A DNA stretch of 64,000 nucleotides. Origin: an uncultured Lachnospiraceae bacterium. Its GTDB lineage: Bacteria; Bacillota; Clostridia; Lachnospirales; Lachnospiraceae. Every line of letters begins with the position of its first letter. Positions within the stretch are counted from its first letter, which is position 1. The notes beneath the pieces were generated by a model. The model worked only from the letters and a program-made list of their open reading frames with translations, was not told the origin of the DNA and did not search any database. Position numbers and translations under genes: made by a program. Below, piece by piece: positions 45,651-54,032 of the stretch. Location of the stretch: the NCBI GenBank assembly GCA_910587295.1, contig CAJULP010000068.1:62001-126000 (forward strand). The letters run 5' to 3'.

Positions 45651-45949
45651 AAATTAGACATCCTTTCTTCATACTCTAAAATTTGTTCCCTTATCTCTTT
45701 TGGTCCGTCTTCAAGGCTCATTATCATCTGGTTCATGGCTTCCTGCGTCTCAACTAATGACCTGACTTTCCCCTTATCATACCGTGTCTTTCTTTTTAAA
45801 CCCGCTTCAACGCAATCCAATATGAATTCGCTTTTTTTCTCGCCCATACTTTTTGCTTTCGCCTCAATCTGTCTGTCCTGTTCAGCGGTACAACGAAATG
45901 ATACATTCACAGTTTTCTTATTCCCTATTGGCATTTTTCTTTTTTTCAT
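45638..45949 (-). CDS. MobC-like relaxosome accessory protein
   Basis: A 103-residue protein. The N-terminal VNVSFRCTAEQDRQIEAKAK segment is a ribbon-helix-helix DNA-binding start as in MobC proteins, followed by EFILDCVEAGL. It should bind oriT and help the relaxase nick. It begins at ATG 45949 after AGGAGGAAAGGTT and precedes the relaxase gene, overlapping it by 13 bp. The candidate oriT is about 120-170 bp upstream. Confidence 0.75.
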   Translation of the reverse strand: MKKRKMPIGNKKTVNVSFRCTAEQDRQIEAKAKSMGEKKSEFILDCVEAGLKRKTRYDKGKVRSLVETQEAMNQMIMSLEDGPKEIREQILEYEERMSNLWEF

Positions 45950-46065
45950 AACCTTTCCTCCTGATATAACCGTGTAATGGTTTTGAATATAAGATATCCT
46001 GATAATATATATAAATTATTTTAGTATATTTCTTATTTCAATATTATTAAATTGATTAAGTTATA

Positions 46066-46122
46066 TTAGTATATCACTATCGTTCTGCTCACTTCGTTCG
46101 CAGAACGATAGTGATATACTAA
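46066..46122. other. 23-bp perfect inverted repeat, candidate oriT
   Basis: Perfect 23-bp arms (46066-46088 and 46100-46122) with an 11-nt loop, in AT-rich DNA between mobC and the divergent HTH gene. Position directly upstream of mobC and the relaxase, arm length and lack of a T run fit an oriT recognised by MobC/relaxase better than a terminator. The rest of 45950-46340 holds only AT-rich sequence and no gene I can support. Confidence 0.6.
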
Positions 46123-46340
46123 ATACGCAAAATGTATTACATAATATATCTCTTATTTAAAGCACACCAAATCACCGACATTTTTCATTTCTTTAAATTT
46201 GTTTACTTTTATGTTGGAAGCTTTCATAATTTTTAACTTTTCTCTGCTTGCTTTCACTAGATTTCATTCGGCATACCTTTCATTATCTGTAAGTAAAGAC
46301 ATCATTAACAATTTAATAAAAACGACAGGAGGTGCTGAAA

Positions 46341-46526
46341 ATGCTGGATGATTATCAGGATATTATGACCGTACCTGAAATTGCCGAGATTCTGTATATT
46401 GGAAAAAACCGTGTATATGAACTGCTGGAAAGCGGCACTATAAAAGGCTTCAGGATTGGTCGCGTATGGAAGATTCCAAAAAAAGCCCTGGAAGAATATA
46501 TTCTGATGCAGAGCAGGTTAAAATGA
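46341..46526 (+). CDS. Excisionase-family HTH protein
   Basis: A 61-residue winged-helix (MerR/Xis-like) protein: IMTVPEIAEILYIGKNRVYE and IGRVWKIPKKALEEYI are the family blocks. The start at 46341 follows AGGAGG at 46327-46332. It is the second protein of this type in the element and lies far from the integrase, so it may control the mob region rather than excision. Confidence 0.75.
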   Translation: MLDDYQDIMTVPEIAEILYIGKNRVYELLESGTIKGFRIGRVWKIPKKALEEYILMQSRLK

Positions 46527-46537
46527 AAACCAACTAT

Positions 46538-46596
46538 TCCGGTCAGATGATATACCTCTGGTAGGAGTAATTCAGAGATCCTATGCACTGACCGGA
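46538..46596 (+). other. Long-range hairpin after the HTH gene
   Basis: TCCGGTCAG (46538-46546) pairs with CTGACCGGA (46588-46596), and CTCTG (46556-46560) with CAGAG (46573-46577) inside it. No T run follows directly, so it is not a standard terminator. It may be an RNA element or protein site. Confidence 0.35.
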
Positions 46597-46655
46597 GCTA
46601 CCGGGAATTTCTTTCACCTTTATGTCCACTCAAAATACAGCATCTGCCTTTTCTG

Positions 46656-46949
46656 TCATCTGATTAATTCCAATTTCCGCAACACAGATATACAATCCCT
46701 GAATCCGTATTCATAGGCTTTTAAAGCGTAAAAATCAGTATTCTTAATATGTAATGAAACAAGACCTTCCACCGCAAGGCTCTGCTGCATATCCATGCCG
46801 GACATTTCCAGCTTCTTCATCTGTTCCCAAATCTGCCTCTGCAGACCTGCAAACCTCCCATCCTGCATCAGAATATCCTCAAGTCTTTCATTGATAAAAT
46901 ATTCCGCCGCCATTTCAAACACGTCCTTTCCCATGGTTTCCTTTTTCAT
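46656..46949 (-). CDS. Small hypothetical protein of the element
   Basis: A 97-residue soluble helical protein that I do not recognise (AAEYFINERLEDILMQDGRF, YALKAYEYGFRDCISVLRKL). The ATG at 46949 follows GGAGAGCGG; an ATG at 46934 is an alternative. It overlaps the 56-residue gene before it by 35 bp and ends the LPD28 operon. Confidence 0.6.
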   Translation of the reverse strand: MKKETMGKDVFEMAAEYFINERLEDILMQDGRFAGLQRQIWEQMKKLEMSGMDMQQSLAVEGLVSLHIKNTDFYALKAYEYGFRDCISVLRKLELIR

Positions 46950-47085
46950 TGTTTCCGCTCTCCTTTTCCTCGATTTCCTTAAGAAACAGACCTTTTAAAA
47001 GATTCTCTGCCTGTTCCATGTTACCATGCTCTTTTAAGTCCATTATTACCAGCCTTAAGAAAGGAATACTCAGTTTGTCTCCCAT
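46915..47085 (-). CDS. 56-residue hypothetical protein
   Basis: A short frame from ATG 47085 to a stop at 46915, 6 bp after the LPD28 gene stop and overlapping the next gene. It reads MGDKLSIPFLRLVIMDLKEH and then a charged helical tail rich in E, K and G. Tight packing between two other genes supports it; there is no known motif. Confidence 0.5.
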   Translation of the reverse strand: MGDKLSIPFLRLVIMDLKEHGNMEQAENLLKGLFLKEIEEKESGNNEKGNHGKGRV

Positions 47086-47091
47086 GTATTT

Positions 47092-47370
47092 TTAACTCAA
47101 CCATACATAATCACTGTCATCTGTCCACAATACCTCATCACGCCCTAGCGGAAGCGGCACATCTGAGACCAGCGTACCAAAAAAATTGACCAGAATACCC
47201 AGCTTTATCCTCACCGGCTCCATCCCACTCTCGTCATCCCCGGCTACTTCGTATAAGTACTTCCCTTCCGGGATGCTGCCCCTGTCTATCCTCATGTCGC
47301 TGAACTCACATTCAATGCCGCATACCTTCACTCTTGAAAATCTTTCTTCACCGTATTTAAGTCTTGCCAT
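47092..47370 (-). CDS. LPD28-like domain protein
   Basis: A 92-residue protein resembling the LPD28 large-polyvalent-protein-associated domain found in conjugative-element proteins (GIECEFSDMRIDRGSIPEGK, YEVAGDD, VNFFGTLVSD). Here the domain stands alone. The start at 47370 is chosen for AAAGGTGG before it; the frame goes on to 47424. Function is unknown. Confidence 0.6.
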   Translation of the reverse strand: MARLKYGEERFSRVKVCGIECEFSDMRIDRGSIPEGKYLYEVAGDDESGMEPVRIKLGILVNFFGTLVSDVPLPLGRDEVLWTDDSDYVWLS

Positions 47371-47401
47371 ATATGCCACCTTTCCATTTTTGTCACAAAC
47401 C

Positions 47402-47447
47402 AAAAAGAGAAATGTCCGATGCACAAAAACAGGACACTTCCCTTTTT
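47402..47447. terminator. Bidirectional terminator-like hairpin
   Basis: An 11-bp stem with G-U pairs (47407-47417 with 47432-47442) flanked by an A run and a T run. It lies between the integrase stop and the LPD28 gene and probably limits read-through from int. Confidence 0.65.
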
Positions 47448-47613
47448 AAATCAATAAACACTTATCTCACATTAACCCCCAATGACAAGTTAATCACCCT
47501 CCTTGAACAATGCCCAAAATTCCGAAAGCTCTATAGCCGGAACATCAGAATACTCAAAATCATTGAACTTTTCATTTTTCAATGCCACCAACATTTTTTT
47601 GATACTTAATCGC

Positions 47614-48756
47614 TTAATCCCATCTCTTTAGACTGATTTGCTGGATAGCCTGCTCCTTTTTCTTATCAGATACATGAGTATAAATATCCATACTGGTTGT
47701 AATTGTAGAATGACCTAATAATTCCTGAACAAGCTTTATAGAAACATCAGACTCTATTAAAATTGTAGCAAAAGTGTGCCGCAAATCGTGAAATCGGATA
47801 TCAGTAATTCCATACTTATCTAAAAATTGGTGATATTTATCCATAAATGGTCTCTGAGGAAGGTAATGACCAGTTTGGTCAGCAAATACAAATCCCTGAT
47901 CTTCATATATATCTTTATATATTTCCTTTTCCGCATCCTGACGCCTTTTCTGTTCCATCAACGCCGCATATACTTCGTCCAGCATAGGAATTGTTCGAAT
48001 GCTTTTTTTAGTTTTCGGTTCTAAAACCTGATAAGTGGCACAATATCTTCCTTTTTCGTCAGGCAATTCATCTTTTACCCGGCAAAGACTATTTCTAATG
48101 TATATTTTACGCTCCTTAAAATCCACATTCTCCCATTTCAAAGCCATAACTTCGCCCTTCCGCATTCCGGTATATACTGTTGTCACAATAATAGGATACA
48201 GTTCTTCTTCTTTGGTTTCTTCTGTAATCTTTTTCACTTCTTCCATTGTAAGTACTGTAGCTTCAAATTTTTCTTTTTTAAGAATCGCAGTAAATGCATT
48301 GGGATTATCCGCAATCATCCTAAACTTAAATGCCCTGTCCAGCGCACCATTCAAGACCACTTCGATAGCCCGGACAGATTTACTGCTATATCCGTCCTTT
48401 ATCTTTCCATTATAATATTGCTGCAAATCGGAAGCCTTAACGTCTTCAAGCTTAATTTTTCCCAACTGCGAACCATTTATATGTTTCCGGTAAATATCCA
48501 AATATGAGTTGTAAGTTGTAATCTTCAGATCATTCTTTTTATACTTCTGAAGGTACTCTAACACCCATTCCTGAAACATATATGATTTATTTTTTATTGT
48601 CCTTGAATTCTGCTTCTCCTTTAACTTCTTCTTTGCCTCGGTTTGGGTCTTTCCATAAACATAATGCCGGTTATACTGTTCATCAAAATATGCCCCACAC
48701 CATCTTCCATCCTTCCTTTTGAAAATAGTGCCTTCACCATTACTCCGCTTTCCCAT
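47614..48756 (-). CDS. int: Tyrosine integrase of the element
   Basis: A 380-residue site-specific recombinase. The N-terminus (EGTIFKRKDGRWCGAYFD) is the AP2-like arm-binding domain. A SAM-like core-binding domain covers about 60-165. The catalytic domain has R in TGMRKGE (about 200), HDLRH (about 320) and the tyrosine in TTSMDIYTHV (about 357), all intact. It should act between the 51-bp tRNA-Leu repeat and the element's circular attachment site. It lies 77 bp downstream of the excisionase gene. Confidence 0.92.
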   Translation of the reverse strand: MGKRSNGEGTIFKRKDGRWCGAYFDEQYNRHYVYGKTQTEAKKKLKEKQNSRTIKNKSYMFQEWVLEYLQKYKKNDLKITTYNSYLDIYRKHINGSQLGKIKLEDVKASDLQQYYNGKIKDGYSSKSVRAIEVVLNGALDRAFKFRMIADNPNAFTAILKKEKFEATVLTMEEVKKITEETKEEELYPIIVTTVYTGMRKGEVMALKWENVDFKERKIYIRNSLCRVKDELPDEKGRYCATYQVLEPKTKKSIRTIPMLDEVYAALMEQKRRQDAEKEIYKDIYEDQGFVFADQTGHYLPQRPFMDKYHQFLDKYGITDIRFHDLRHTFATILIESDVSIKLVQELLGHSTITTSMDIYTHVSDKKKEQAIQQISLKRWD

Positions 48757-48833
48757 ATCACATTATCTCCTTTCTTGCATCAAAAAAGAACTGCCCCCAT
48801 TTGCAACAGTTCTTTTTCCTTTATCGATTCCAT

Positions 48834-49016
48834 TTAGGTATTCTCATTTCCATTCAGCCATTCAATAAATTTTCCTTTTGGGATAACACGCTTTTTCCCC
48901 AATTGAAGATTGGGTATCGTTCCATTCCTTACAAGCTCATAAGTATAGCTCCTGCTAATTCCCAGCAAATCAGCAACCTCCTGAATTGAATAAACCAGTT
49001 TTTCCATTGTTTCCAC
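48834..49016 (-). CDS. xis: Excisionase (Xis)
   Basis: A 60-residue Tn916-type excisionase: VYSIQEVADLLGISRSYTYE, then IPNLQLGKKRVIPKGKFIEWL. It lies immediately upstream of int on the same strand, the classical arrangement. It starts at 49016 after a GAGGTGG site (a second methionine is at residue 4). Confidence 0.88.
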   Translation of the reverse strand: METMEKLVYSIQEVADLLGISRSYTYELVRNGTIPNLQLGKKRVIPKGKFIEWLNGNENT

Positions 49017-49079
49017 CTCATATATGATATTTCCAATAAATACTTTGGATTACCATTTTGTTATACTTGGTGTATTTAA

Positions 49080-50900
49080 TTATTTTTCCATACCTTTTAT
49101 TATGTATGCCGTGTCATTTTCCCCCGCTTCTGTTGAATTATTGGCTTTTTCTACTTCCAATGTAAAAGGAATTCCACAATATGTGTATAAAAAATCCATA
49201 TTCTTTTTAGAAATAGGTCTATCGTCCTTCTTCAAAGACTCCATAATCGTTTTCTTCTCACGATTATCTTCCTCCACGTTTTTAACTAATATGAGCAGGT
49301 AATCCTTAACCTCCTTTTTTAACGCAATTAATTCATTTTTGCTTATCCTGTTATCTTTTACTTCATTAAATTTTTCAAAGATTATCTTCCTGCTCTTTTC
49401 TTCCCGGCTTTGCCTAGACTCATTGACAATATCTTCTATTTCCTTATCCGATTTGTCTATCCAGCGCAACTGCTCCTTTAAAAAAGCATCCTCCCCTTCT
49501 TCCTCGAATCTTTCTAAAATCTCATAATAATATTGCACCAGTCTCTCAATTTGATTAAAAGATAATAGATTTAAATAATACCTTCCATCATATACGTGAA
49601 AAACAGCGTTCACGTCATTGATGTCAATCTTCTGTCTGTCAATGTCCTGCATGATTTGTTTATGCTTTCTATCTATAAACTGCTGCTCCAGAATTTGTAT
49701 GCCATCCCAATTTACCGGTCCCCTCAACTCTGAGCATCTTTTTATCGGTTCCTCTAAAGCTTTCTTTGCATCCTTATAATAGTCCTCCGCAATATATTGT
49801 GCTTTTTTTAGTTTTTCAAGTCTGTTTGAAAAATGTGCCCTACTTTGCCGATAAATATACAAATCAACTTTTTTACCGTCTTTTCGTTTTCTGCCAAGCA
49901 TCTGCATAAACTCTACCTCAGTATCAGCAATTAAAATAATATTTCTTAATTGAATATCTTTTAGGCTGATTCCATTATCCATAACAGAGGTGGTAATCAA
50001 AACCTTAGCAGACTGCCTATTATCTTTTTTTATATAATTGACTTCCCTTGCACTATCTTTACTAGCTTCAAAGTCCGAGGAAATCATGACCACATTTCCA
50101 TCATCTTCCTCATTTAATAATTGCCTAAATTTAACCTCCAATTCTTTTTTAAGTTTTTCACCAAAATTTATATTATCAACAAAAATCAGCCATTTCCCCT
50201 TTCCATTCATTACCAATTCAGAAATTCCATCTTCTTTATTGATAATATGCACATTGAGATGATCATAATTAGCCTGTGCCACATATTCCCATGTCTTTCC
50301 TTGACGCACTACCTGTGTTCCAATCGTATTTTTCCCATAAAATCCATAGAAATTTGTTCTCCAATATCTACGTTTCTCGTCATCTGACATTATATATTCT
50401 TTTATATCATCAATTGTTGCCGATAAGAAAATCCTGATTTTTGATGAAAACATATCTTGCAGCCATCGAAATGATAAACCTGTATCAGTATTATAATTAG
50501 AATCTGCAAGGAAATAATGACACTCGTCACAAACTACAAAATCATAATCGTTTGAGTTTATCCATACAGCCGAATAACCAAAAGCATGATAAGTTCCATC
50601 TTGATAATCATATTTCACCTCAGACATCTTTATCTCTATTGTCTGATATAATTCAATCCTGATTGATTCCCTTAATCCAAATGGAAAACTGGAAATTTCA
50701 GACTCTAACTGTTCTTTTAATATGCGTCGATTAACCAGATACAATATTCTCTTTCCCTGTTGGCTTACGTATGGCAATAAAACATGTAAAATAAAGTATG
50801 TCTTTCCAGTGCCAGTGGGTGATGAAATAAAAACCTTATCATACTTATTCCAATTCTGATATTCATCTTTAATTGCGTCTGCTACATTTTTTTCAAACAC
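49080..50900 (-). CDS. DECH-box superfamily 2 helicase
   Basis: A 606-residue SF2 helicase. Motif I is SSPTGTGKT, motif II is DECH (VVCDECHYF), motif III is LSATI, and motif VI is QMLGRKRKDGK. The 200-residue C-terminal part is helical and charged with no recognised fold. The start is put at GTG 50900, because AAAGGAGG lies 8 nt before it; the frame extends to a TTG at 50924. It is the outermost gene at the right end, between xis/int and the tRNA, where cargo is often carried. Its AT-rich composition differs from the chromosome. A role in element maintenance or in phage defence is possible. Confidence 0.8.
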   Translation of the reverse strand: MFEKNVADAIKDEYQNWNKYDKVFISSPTGTGKTYFILHVLLPYVSQQGKRILYLVNRRILKEQLESEISSFPFGLRESIRIELYQTIEIKMSEVKYDYQDGTYHAFGYSAVWINSNDYDFVVCDECHYFLADSNYNTDTGLSFRWLQDMFSSKIRIFLSATIDDIKEYIMSDDEKRRYWRTNFYGFYGKNTIGTQVVRQGKTWEYVAQANYDHLNVHIINKEDGISELVMNGKGKWLIFVDNINFGEKLKKELEVKFRQLLNEEDDGNVVMISSDFEASKDSAREVNYIKKDNRQSAKVLITTSVMDNGISLKDIQLRNIILIADTEVEFMQMLGRKRKDGKKVDLYIYRQSRAHFSNRLEKLKKAQYIAEDYYKDAKKALEEPIKRCSELRGPVNWDGIQILEQQFIDRKHKQIMQDIDRQKIDINDVNAVFHVYDGRYYLNLLSFNQIERLVQYYYEILERFEEEGEDAFLKEQLRWIDKSDKEIEDIVNESRQSREEKSRKIIFEKFNEVKDNRISKNELIALKKEVKDYLLILVKNVEEDNREKKTIMESLKKDDRPISKKNMDFLYTYCGIPFTLEVEKANNSTEAGENDTAYIIKGMEK

Positions 50901-51050
50901 CAGTGTTTCCTCCTTTGGTCTCAACTATTGGAAAATGGACTTTAAATTATATTAGCATTTTCCATTTTCCATTTTAATTTATAATACCAAAGTAACATAT
51001 AAAATACAATCTATGCTATATTTTAAGTACTCCTTTACTTTCTGCCAGCG

Positions 51051-51071
51051 TTGATGTCAACACTGATGTCA
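51051..51071 (+). other. Putative integrase arm-binding repeats, right end
   Basis: TTGATGTCA at 51051-51059 and CTGATGTCA at 51063-51071, 12 bp apart, about 56 bp inside the right repeat. They match the pair at 32484-32504 in sequence, spacing and orientation. Confidence 0.6.
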
Positions 51072-51126
51072 AATACAAAAAACAGAGCTTCCAAAGTATC
51101 CTAAACACCTTGAAAACTCTGCCTTT

Positions 51127-51177
51127 ATGCGGATAACAGGACTTGAACCTGCACGGTCTCCCACCAGAACCTAAATC
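51127..51177. repeat. Right attachment repeat (attR), 51 bp
   Basis: Identical to 32340-32390. It forms the 3' half of the tRNA-Leu gene from the anticodon stem to the discriminator base, so integration restores a working tRNA. Confidence 0.92.
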
Positions 51178-51207
51178 TGGCGCGTCTGCCAATTCCGCCA
51201 TATCCGC
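51128..51207 (-). tRNA. tRNA-Leu (anticodon UAG)
   Basis: Minus-strand cloverleaf: acceptor GCGGATA with TATCCGC and discriminator A, anticodon stem CCAGA/TCTGG with loop TTTAGGT (anticodon UAG, codon CUA), a long variable arm as expected for leucine, and T stem GCAGG/CCTGT with loop TTCAAGT. CCA is not encoded. Its 3' half is the attachment site of the element. Confidence 0.93.
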
Positions 51208-51299
51208 TTATTTGGCCAGATTACTCCGGCCAAATCCTGACGTAAATTATCTTACCATCTCGTGCGCCCGCTGTCAACTCGTTCCTTCAAAAAGCCGCT

Positions 51300-52238
51300 T
51301 TACACGAAAGAAGCAATGCAGTATACGGCATAGATGCCAAGGAGAACGATTCCCTGCACCCTTGAAGACTTCTTCCTTATTAATATAGGAAGCACCAGGA
51401 CCGCCATGACAAGCAAAGATAAAGGCATATCAACCCTTACCGTGGACTCCTCTAAGGGAATGCCCGCAACCGCTGCGGGGATACCAATCACCAAAAGCAT
51501 GTTCAACAGGTTTGCCCCGATCACATTCCCCAGGCCCACATTCCCGTAACCTTTGATCAAAGACATCACGGAAGTCATCAGCTCAGGCAATGATGTTCCT
51601 AAGGCAATGAACGTGACCGCAATGACACGCTCCGGCACACCTACCGCTTCCGCAATCAAGATCCCGTTATCCACCAGAAGGTTTGCCCCCACAAAAAGGC
51701 ATACCGCACAGACGACAAGAATCAAAATCTGCTTCCATATGGAAATTTCCCCTTCTTCATCCTTGTCTTCCTCATTGCCGCCTTCTGCCGAAGCCCTTGC
51801 AACCGTCATGCAGGCATACACGATAAAGAGCAGTAACAGCGCTATACCCGCCGGGCGTCCAAAAGCCCCTGTCAAGAACCCGCAGACGTTCATCCCCGCC
51901 AAAACCGCAAAGAAGAATACTCCGCGCCAAAGAAGGGCAGCCCTCTCCACCTGCTTGTTTGGTCGTATCGTCTGGGTCAGCCCTGCAATCAATGCCGTAT
52001 TACAAATGATCGAGCCAAAAGCATTCCCCGCCGCTATCGCCGCCGAGCCGTCAAATGCCGCCGTGGTAGATACCAGTATTTCCGGCAGTGTCGTACCAAG
52101 GCTGACGATCGTCGCCCCAACGACAATCTGGGGAATCCCGAGTTTTTTGGCGATTGCCACTGCCGCATCCACCAGCCGGTCCCCGCCTAAACAGATTAAA
52201 ATAAGGCCTGCTAAAAATAAAATAACTGCTTGTACCAT
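51300..52238 (-). CDS. CaCA family cation antiporter (YrbG-like)
   Basis: A 312-residue membrane protein with about ten helices in two inverted halves. The alpha repeats are GATIVSLGTTLPEILVSTTA (about 41-60) and TFIALGTSLPELMTSVMS in the second half, the ion-binding signature of Ca2+/cation:Na+ antiporters. The two halves are joined by an acidic cytoplasmic loop (EGGNEEDKDEEGE). The start at 52238 is chosen for AAAGGAAAG. A yybP-ykoY-like riboswitch precedes it, so the cation exported is probably Mn2+, or Ca2+ with Mn2+ control. Confidence 0.88.
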   Translation of the reverse strand: MVQAVILFLAGLILICLGGDRLVDAAVAIAKKLGIPQIVVGATIVSLGTTLPEILVSTTAAFDGSAAIAAGNAFGSIICNTALIAGLTQTIRPNKQVERAALLWRGVFFFAVLAGMNVCGFLTGAFGRPAGIALLLLFIVYACMTVARASAEGGNEEDKDEEGEISIWKQILILVVCAVCLFVGANLLVDNGILIAEAVGVPERVIAVTFIALGTSLPELMTSVMSLIKGYGNVGLGNVIGANLLNMLLVIGIPAAVAGIPLEESTVRVDMPLSLLVMAVLVLPILIRKKSSRVQGIVLLGIYAVYCIASFV

Positions 52239-52295
52239 TTTCTTCTTTCCTTTCTCCTTAAGTATTCCAATTTTAGTGCCAAAAATTCTAACGAA

Positions 52296-52422
52296 CAAAA
52301 AAGACCTTTGGCACACCAGTTACGTGTGTCAAAAGTCTCGTACTTCCATAAACGGGAAGTGCCCAGCCACAGCTTACCGCCGGGGATTGTTGGCTGAACC
52401 TTTACTACTACTCCCTTTCAAC
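52296..52422 (-). promoter_or_regulatory. yybP-ykoY-like (Mn2+) riboswitch with terminator
   Basis: On the minus strand the leader begins with GTTGAAAG (52422-52415), which pairs with CTTTTGAC (52335-52328) to close the aptamer. It has the diagnostic GGGAGTAG just after the 5' strand and GAGACTTTTG at the 3' side. The 3' strand of P1 also belongs to a terminator: AGACTTTTG.CACAC pairs with GTGTGCCAAAGGTCT (52302-52338), followed by T6 (52302-52297). Binding of Mn2+ should stabilise P1 and let transcription go on into the antiporter gene. Identification rests on the conserved blocks and the switch architecture. Confidence 0.75.
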
Positions 52423-52533
52423 TACAAAAACCTTATCAAAATTAAGGCTTCCTGTCAATGCCTATTTTCAATTTCCTGATTTTAATCGTAACGCTTCAGC
52501 CGTATTATTTCTGCCGCGGCTGAAGCATTACCT

Positions 52534-53901
52534 TTAATCCCCTATATGCCGGATCACATCCCGATTGATCCGAAACAGGAAAAACACCGTCATGGAAAGC
52601 GACACCAGCTCTGCAATGGGAAACGCCCACCACACATACTGCACTTTGCCGGACAATGAAAGCAGATACGCCGCAGGCAGTAATACCACAAGCTGCCTTG
52701 CTATGGATATCACCATGCTGTACACTCCATTTCCAAGGGCCTGGAATAAAGACCCGCAGACGATGCAGAACCCTGCAAAAAGAAAACTGAAGCTGATCGC
52801 CCTAAGTGCCGGAACTCCAATGGAAAGCATCATTTCCGACGCATCAAAAAGCGAAAACAAAGGCGCCGGAAATAATTGGAACACCACAAAGCCCAACACC
52901 ATAATCCCTATCGCATAAAAAACGCTAAGTTTTAATGTTTTGACCATCCTGTCTTTTTCCTTGGCACCATAATTATAGGCAATGATAGGCACCATACCGT
53001 TATTCAGCCCAAAAATCGGCATAAAGATAAAACTTTGCAGTTTAAAATATACACCGAAAACCGCCACCGCCGTGGAATTAAAGGAAATCAGGATCCGGTT
53101 CATCCCGTAAGTCATCACAGACCCGATAGCCTGCATGATGATAGAAGGTATCCCTACCTTATAAATCTCCCTGATCACCTTTTTATCCGGACGGAAACCT
53201 TTAAAGTTAAGTTTCACGTCCGTGTTTTTCTTTTCATTGATGATGATCGCAAAAACACCTGCGACGATCTGTCCTGCCACCGTAGCCACCGCTGCGCCGG
53301 CTACCCCCATACGTGGAATGCCAAAGTACCCGAAAATAAAAATCGGGTCTAAGATAATATTGATGATTGCACCGGTTCCCTGAGTAACCATGGTAAAGAT
53401 AGTCTTGCCAGTTGACTGTAACAGTCGTTCGAAAATGAATTGAGTATACATCCCAAAAGAACAACAGCATATGATTGTCAGATACTGCTTCCCATACGCA
53501 ATAATCTGCGCGTCCTTTGTCTGGCTTAAATAAAATGGAGTCACTGCCAAAATACCTACCACTAAAAACAACAAATAACTCACTGCCGAAAGGAACACAC
53601 CGTTGACCGCTGTTCGATCCACCTTCCCGTAATCCTTTTCTCCTAATGACCTGGACAACAGAGCGTTAACACCCACCCCTGTACCGACCCCGATAGCAAT
53701 CATCAGTGACTGGATAGGGAATGCCATTGACACGGCTGTCAGCGCATTTTCATCAATCCTCGAAACAAAAATACTGTCAACAATATTGTAGAGTGCCTGC
53801 ACCAGCATGGATACCATCATCGGCAATGACATGCTGACCAGCAACTTATTGACCGGCATAGTACCCATCTTATTTGCCTTCCGCTCCTTTATTGCTTCCA
53901 T
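52534..53901 (-). CDS. MATE family efflux transporter
   Basis: A 455-residue protein with twelve membrane helices in two halves (MPVNKLLVSMSLPMMVSMLVQ at the N-terminus, GLNNGMVPIIAYNYGAKEKDRM in the second half), typical of MATE exporters. The start at ATG 53901 is preferred over ATG 53910, which is too close to its GGCAGGG site. It is monocistronic and divergent from the YesN-type regulator. The substrate is unknown. Confidence 0.88.
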   Translation of the reverse strand: MEAIKERKANKMGTMPVNKLLVSMSLPMMVSMLVQALYNIVDSIFVSRIDENALTAVSMAFPIQSLMIAIGVGTGVGVNALLSRSLGEKDYGKVDRTAVNGVFLSAVSYLLFLVVGILAVTPFYLSQTKDAQIIAYGKQYLTIICCCSFGMYTQFIFERLLQSTGKTIFTMVTQGTGAIINIILDPIFIFGYFGIPRMGVAGAAVATVAGQIVAGVFAIIINEKKNTDVKLNFKGFRPDKKVIREIYKVGIPSIIMQAIGSVMTYGMNRILISFNSTAVAVFGVYFKLQSFIFMPIFGLNNGMVPIIAYNYGAKEKDRMVKTLKLSVFYAIGIMVLGFVVFQLFPAPLFSLFDASEMMLSIGVPALRAISFSFLFAGFCIVCGSLFQALGNGVYSMVISIARQLVVLLPAAYLLSLSGKVQYVWWAFPIAELVSLSMTVFFLFRINRDVIRHIGD

Positions 53902-54032
53902 AATAAACATCCCTGCCTTTCTTAACGTATCTTTTTCTTTTCACTCGACAAACACATACTTTACCATTATACTAAATATGAAACGTATTGCAAGGAAATA
54001 TTTCACGGAAATACACCTGTTGAGGAACAACC

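Larger units (their letters stand above)
32340..51177. mobile_element. Integrative mobilizable element in tRNA-Leu, 18.8 kb
   Basis: Bounded by perfect 51-bp direct repeats of the tRNA-Leu 3' end. It has a tyrosine integrase (47614-48756) and excisionase (48834-49016), arm-type repeats inside both ends, and MobC, a small relaxase and a candidate oriT (44994-46122). No VirB4, coupling protein or other transfer genes are present, so transfer must use a helper element's machinery. Base composition is mosaic: 32.8-39.1 kb is near the chromosomal GC content, while 40-44.5 and 47.6-51 kb are clearly AT-rich, suggesting stepwise gain of cargo. Cargo: recombination genes, an RNA repair enzyme, a zinc-ribbon/lipoprotein operon and a DECH helicase. 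Confidence 0.9.

Noticed and set aside
32340..51177. Complete conjugative element or prophage
   Set aside because: No VirB4, coupling protein, capsid, terminase or tail genes; MobC and a small relaxase make it mobilizable only.
51016..51201. 61-residue frame starting MAELADAPDLGSG
   Set aside because: It is a false translation across the tRNA-Leu gene, a well-known artefact.
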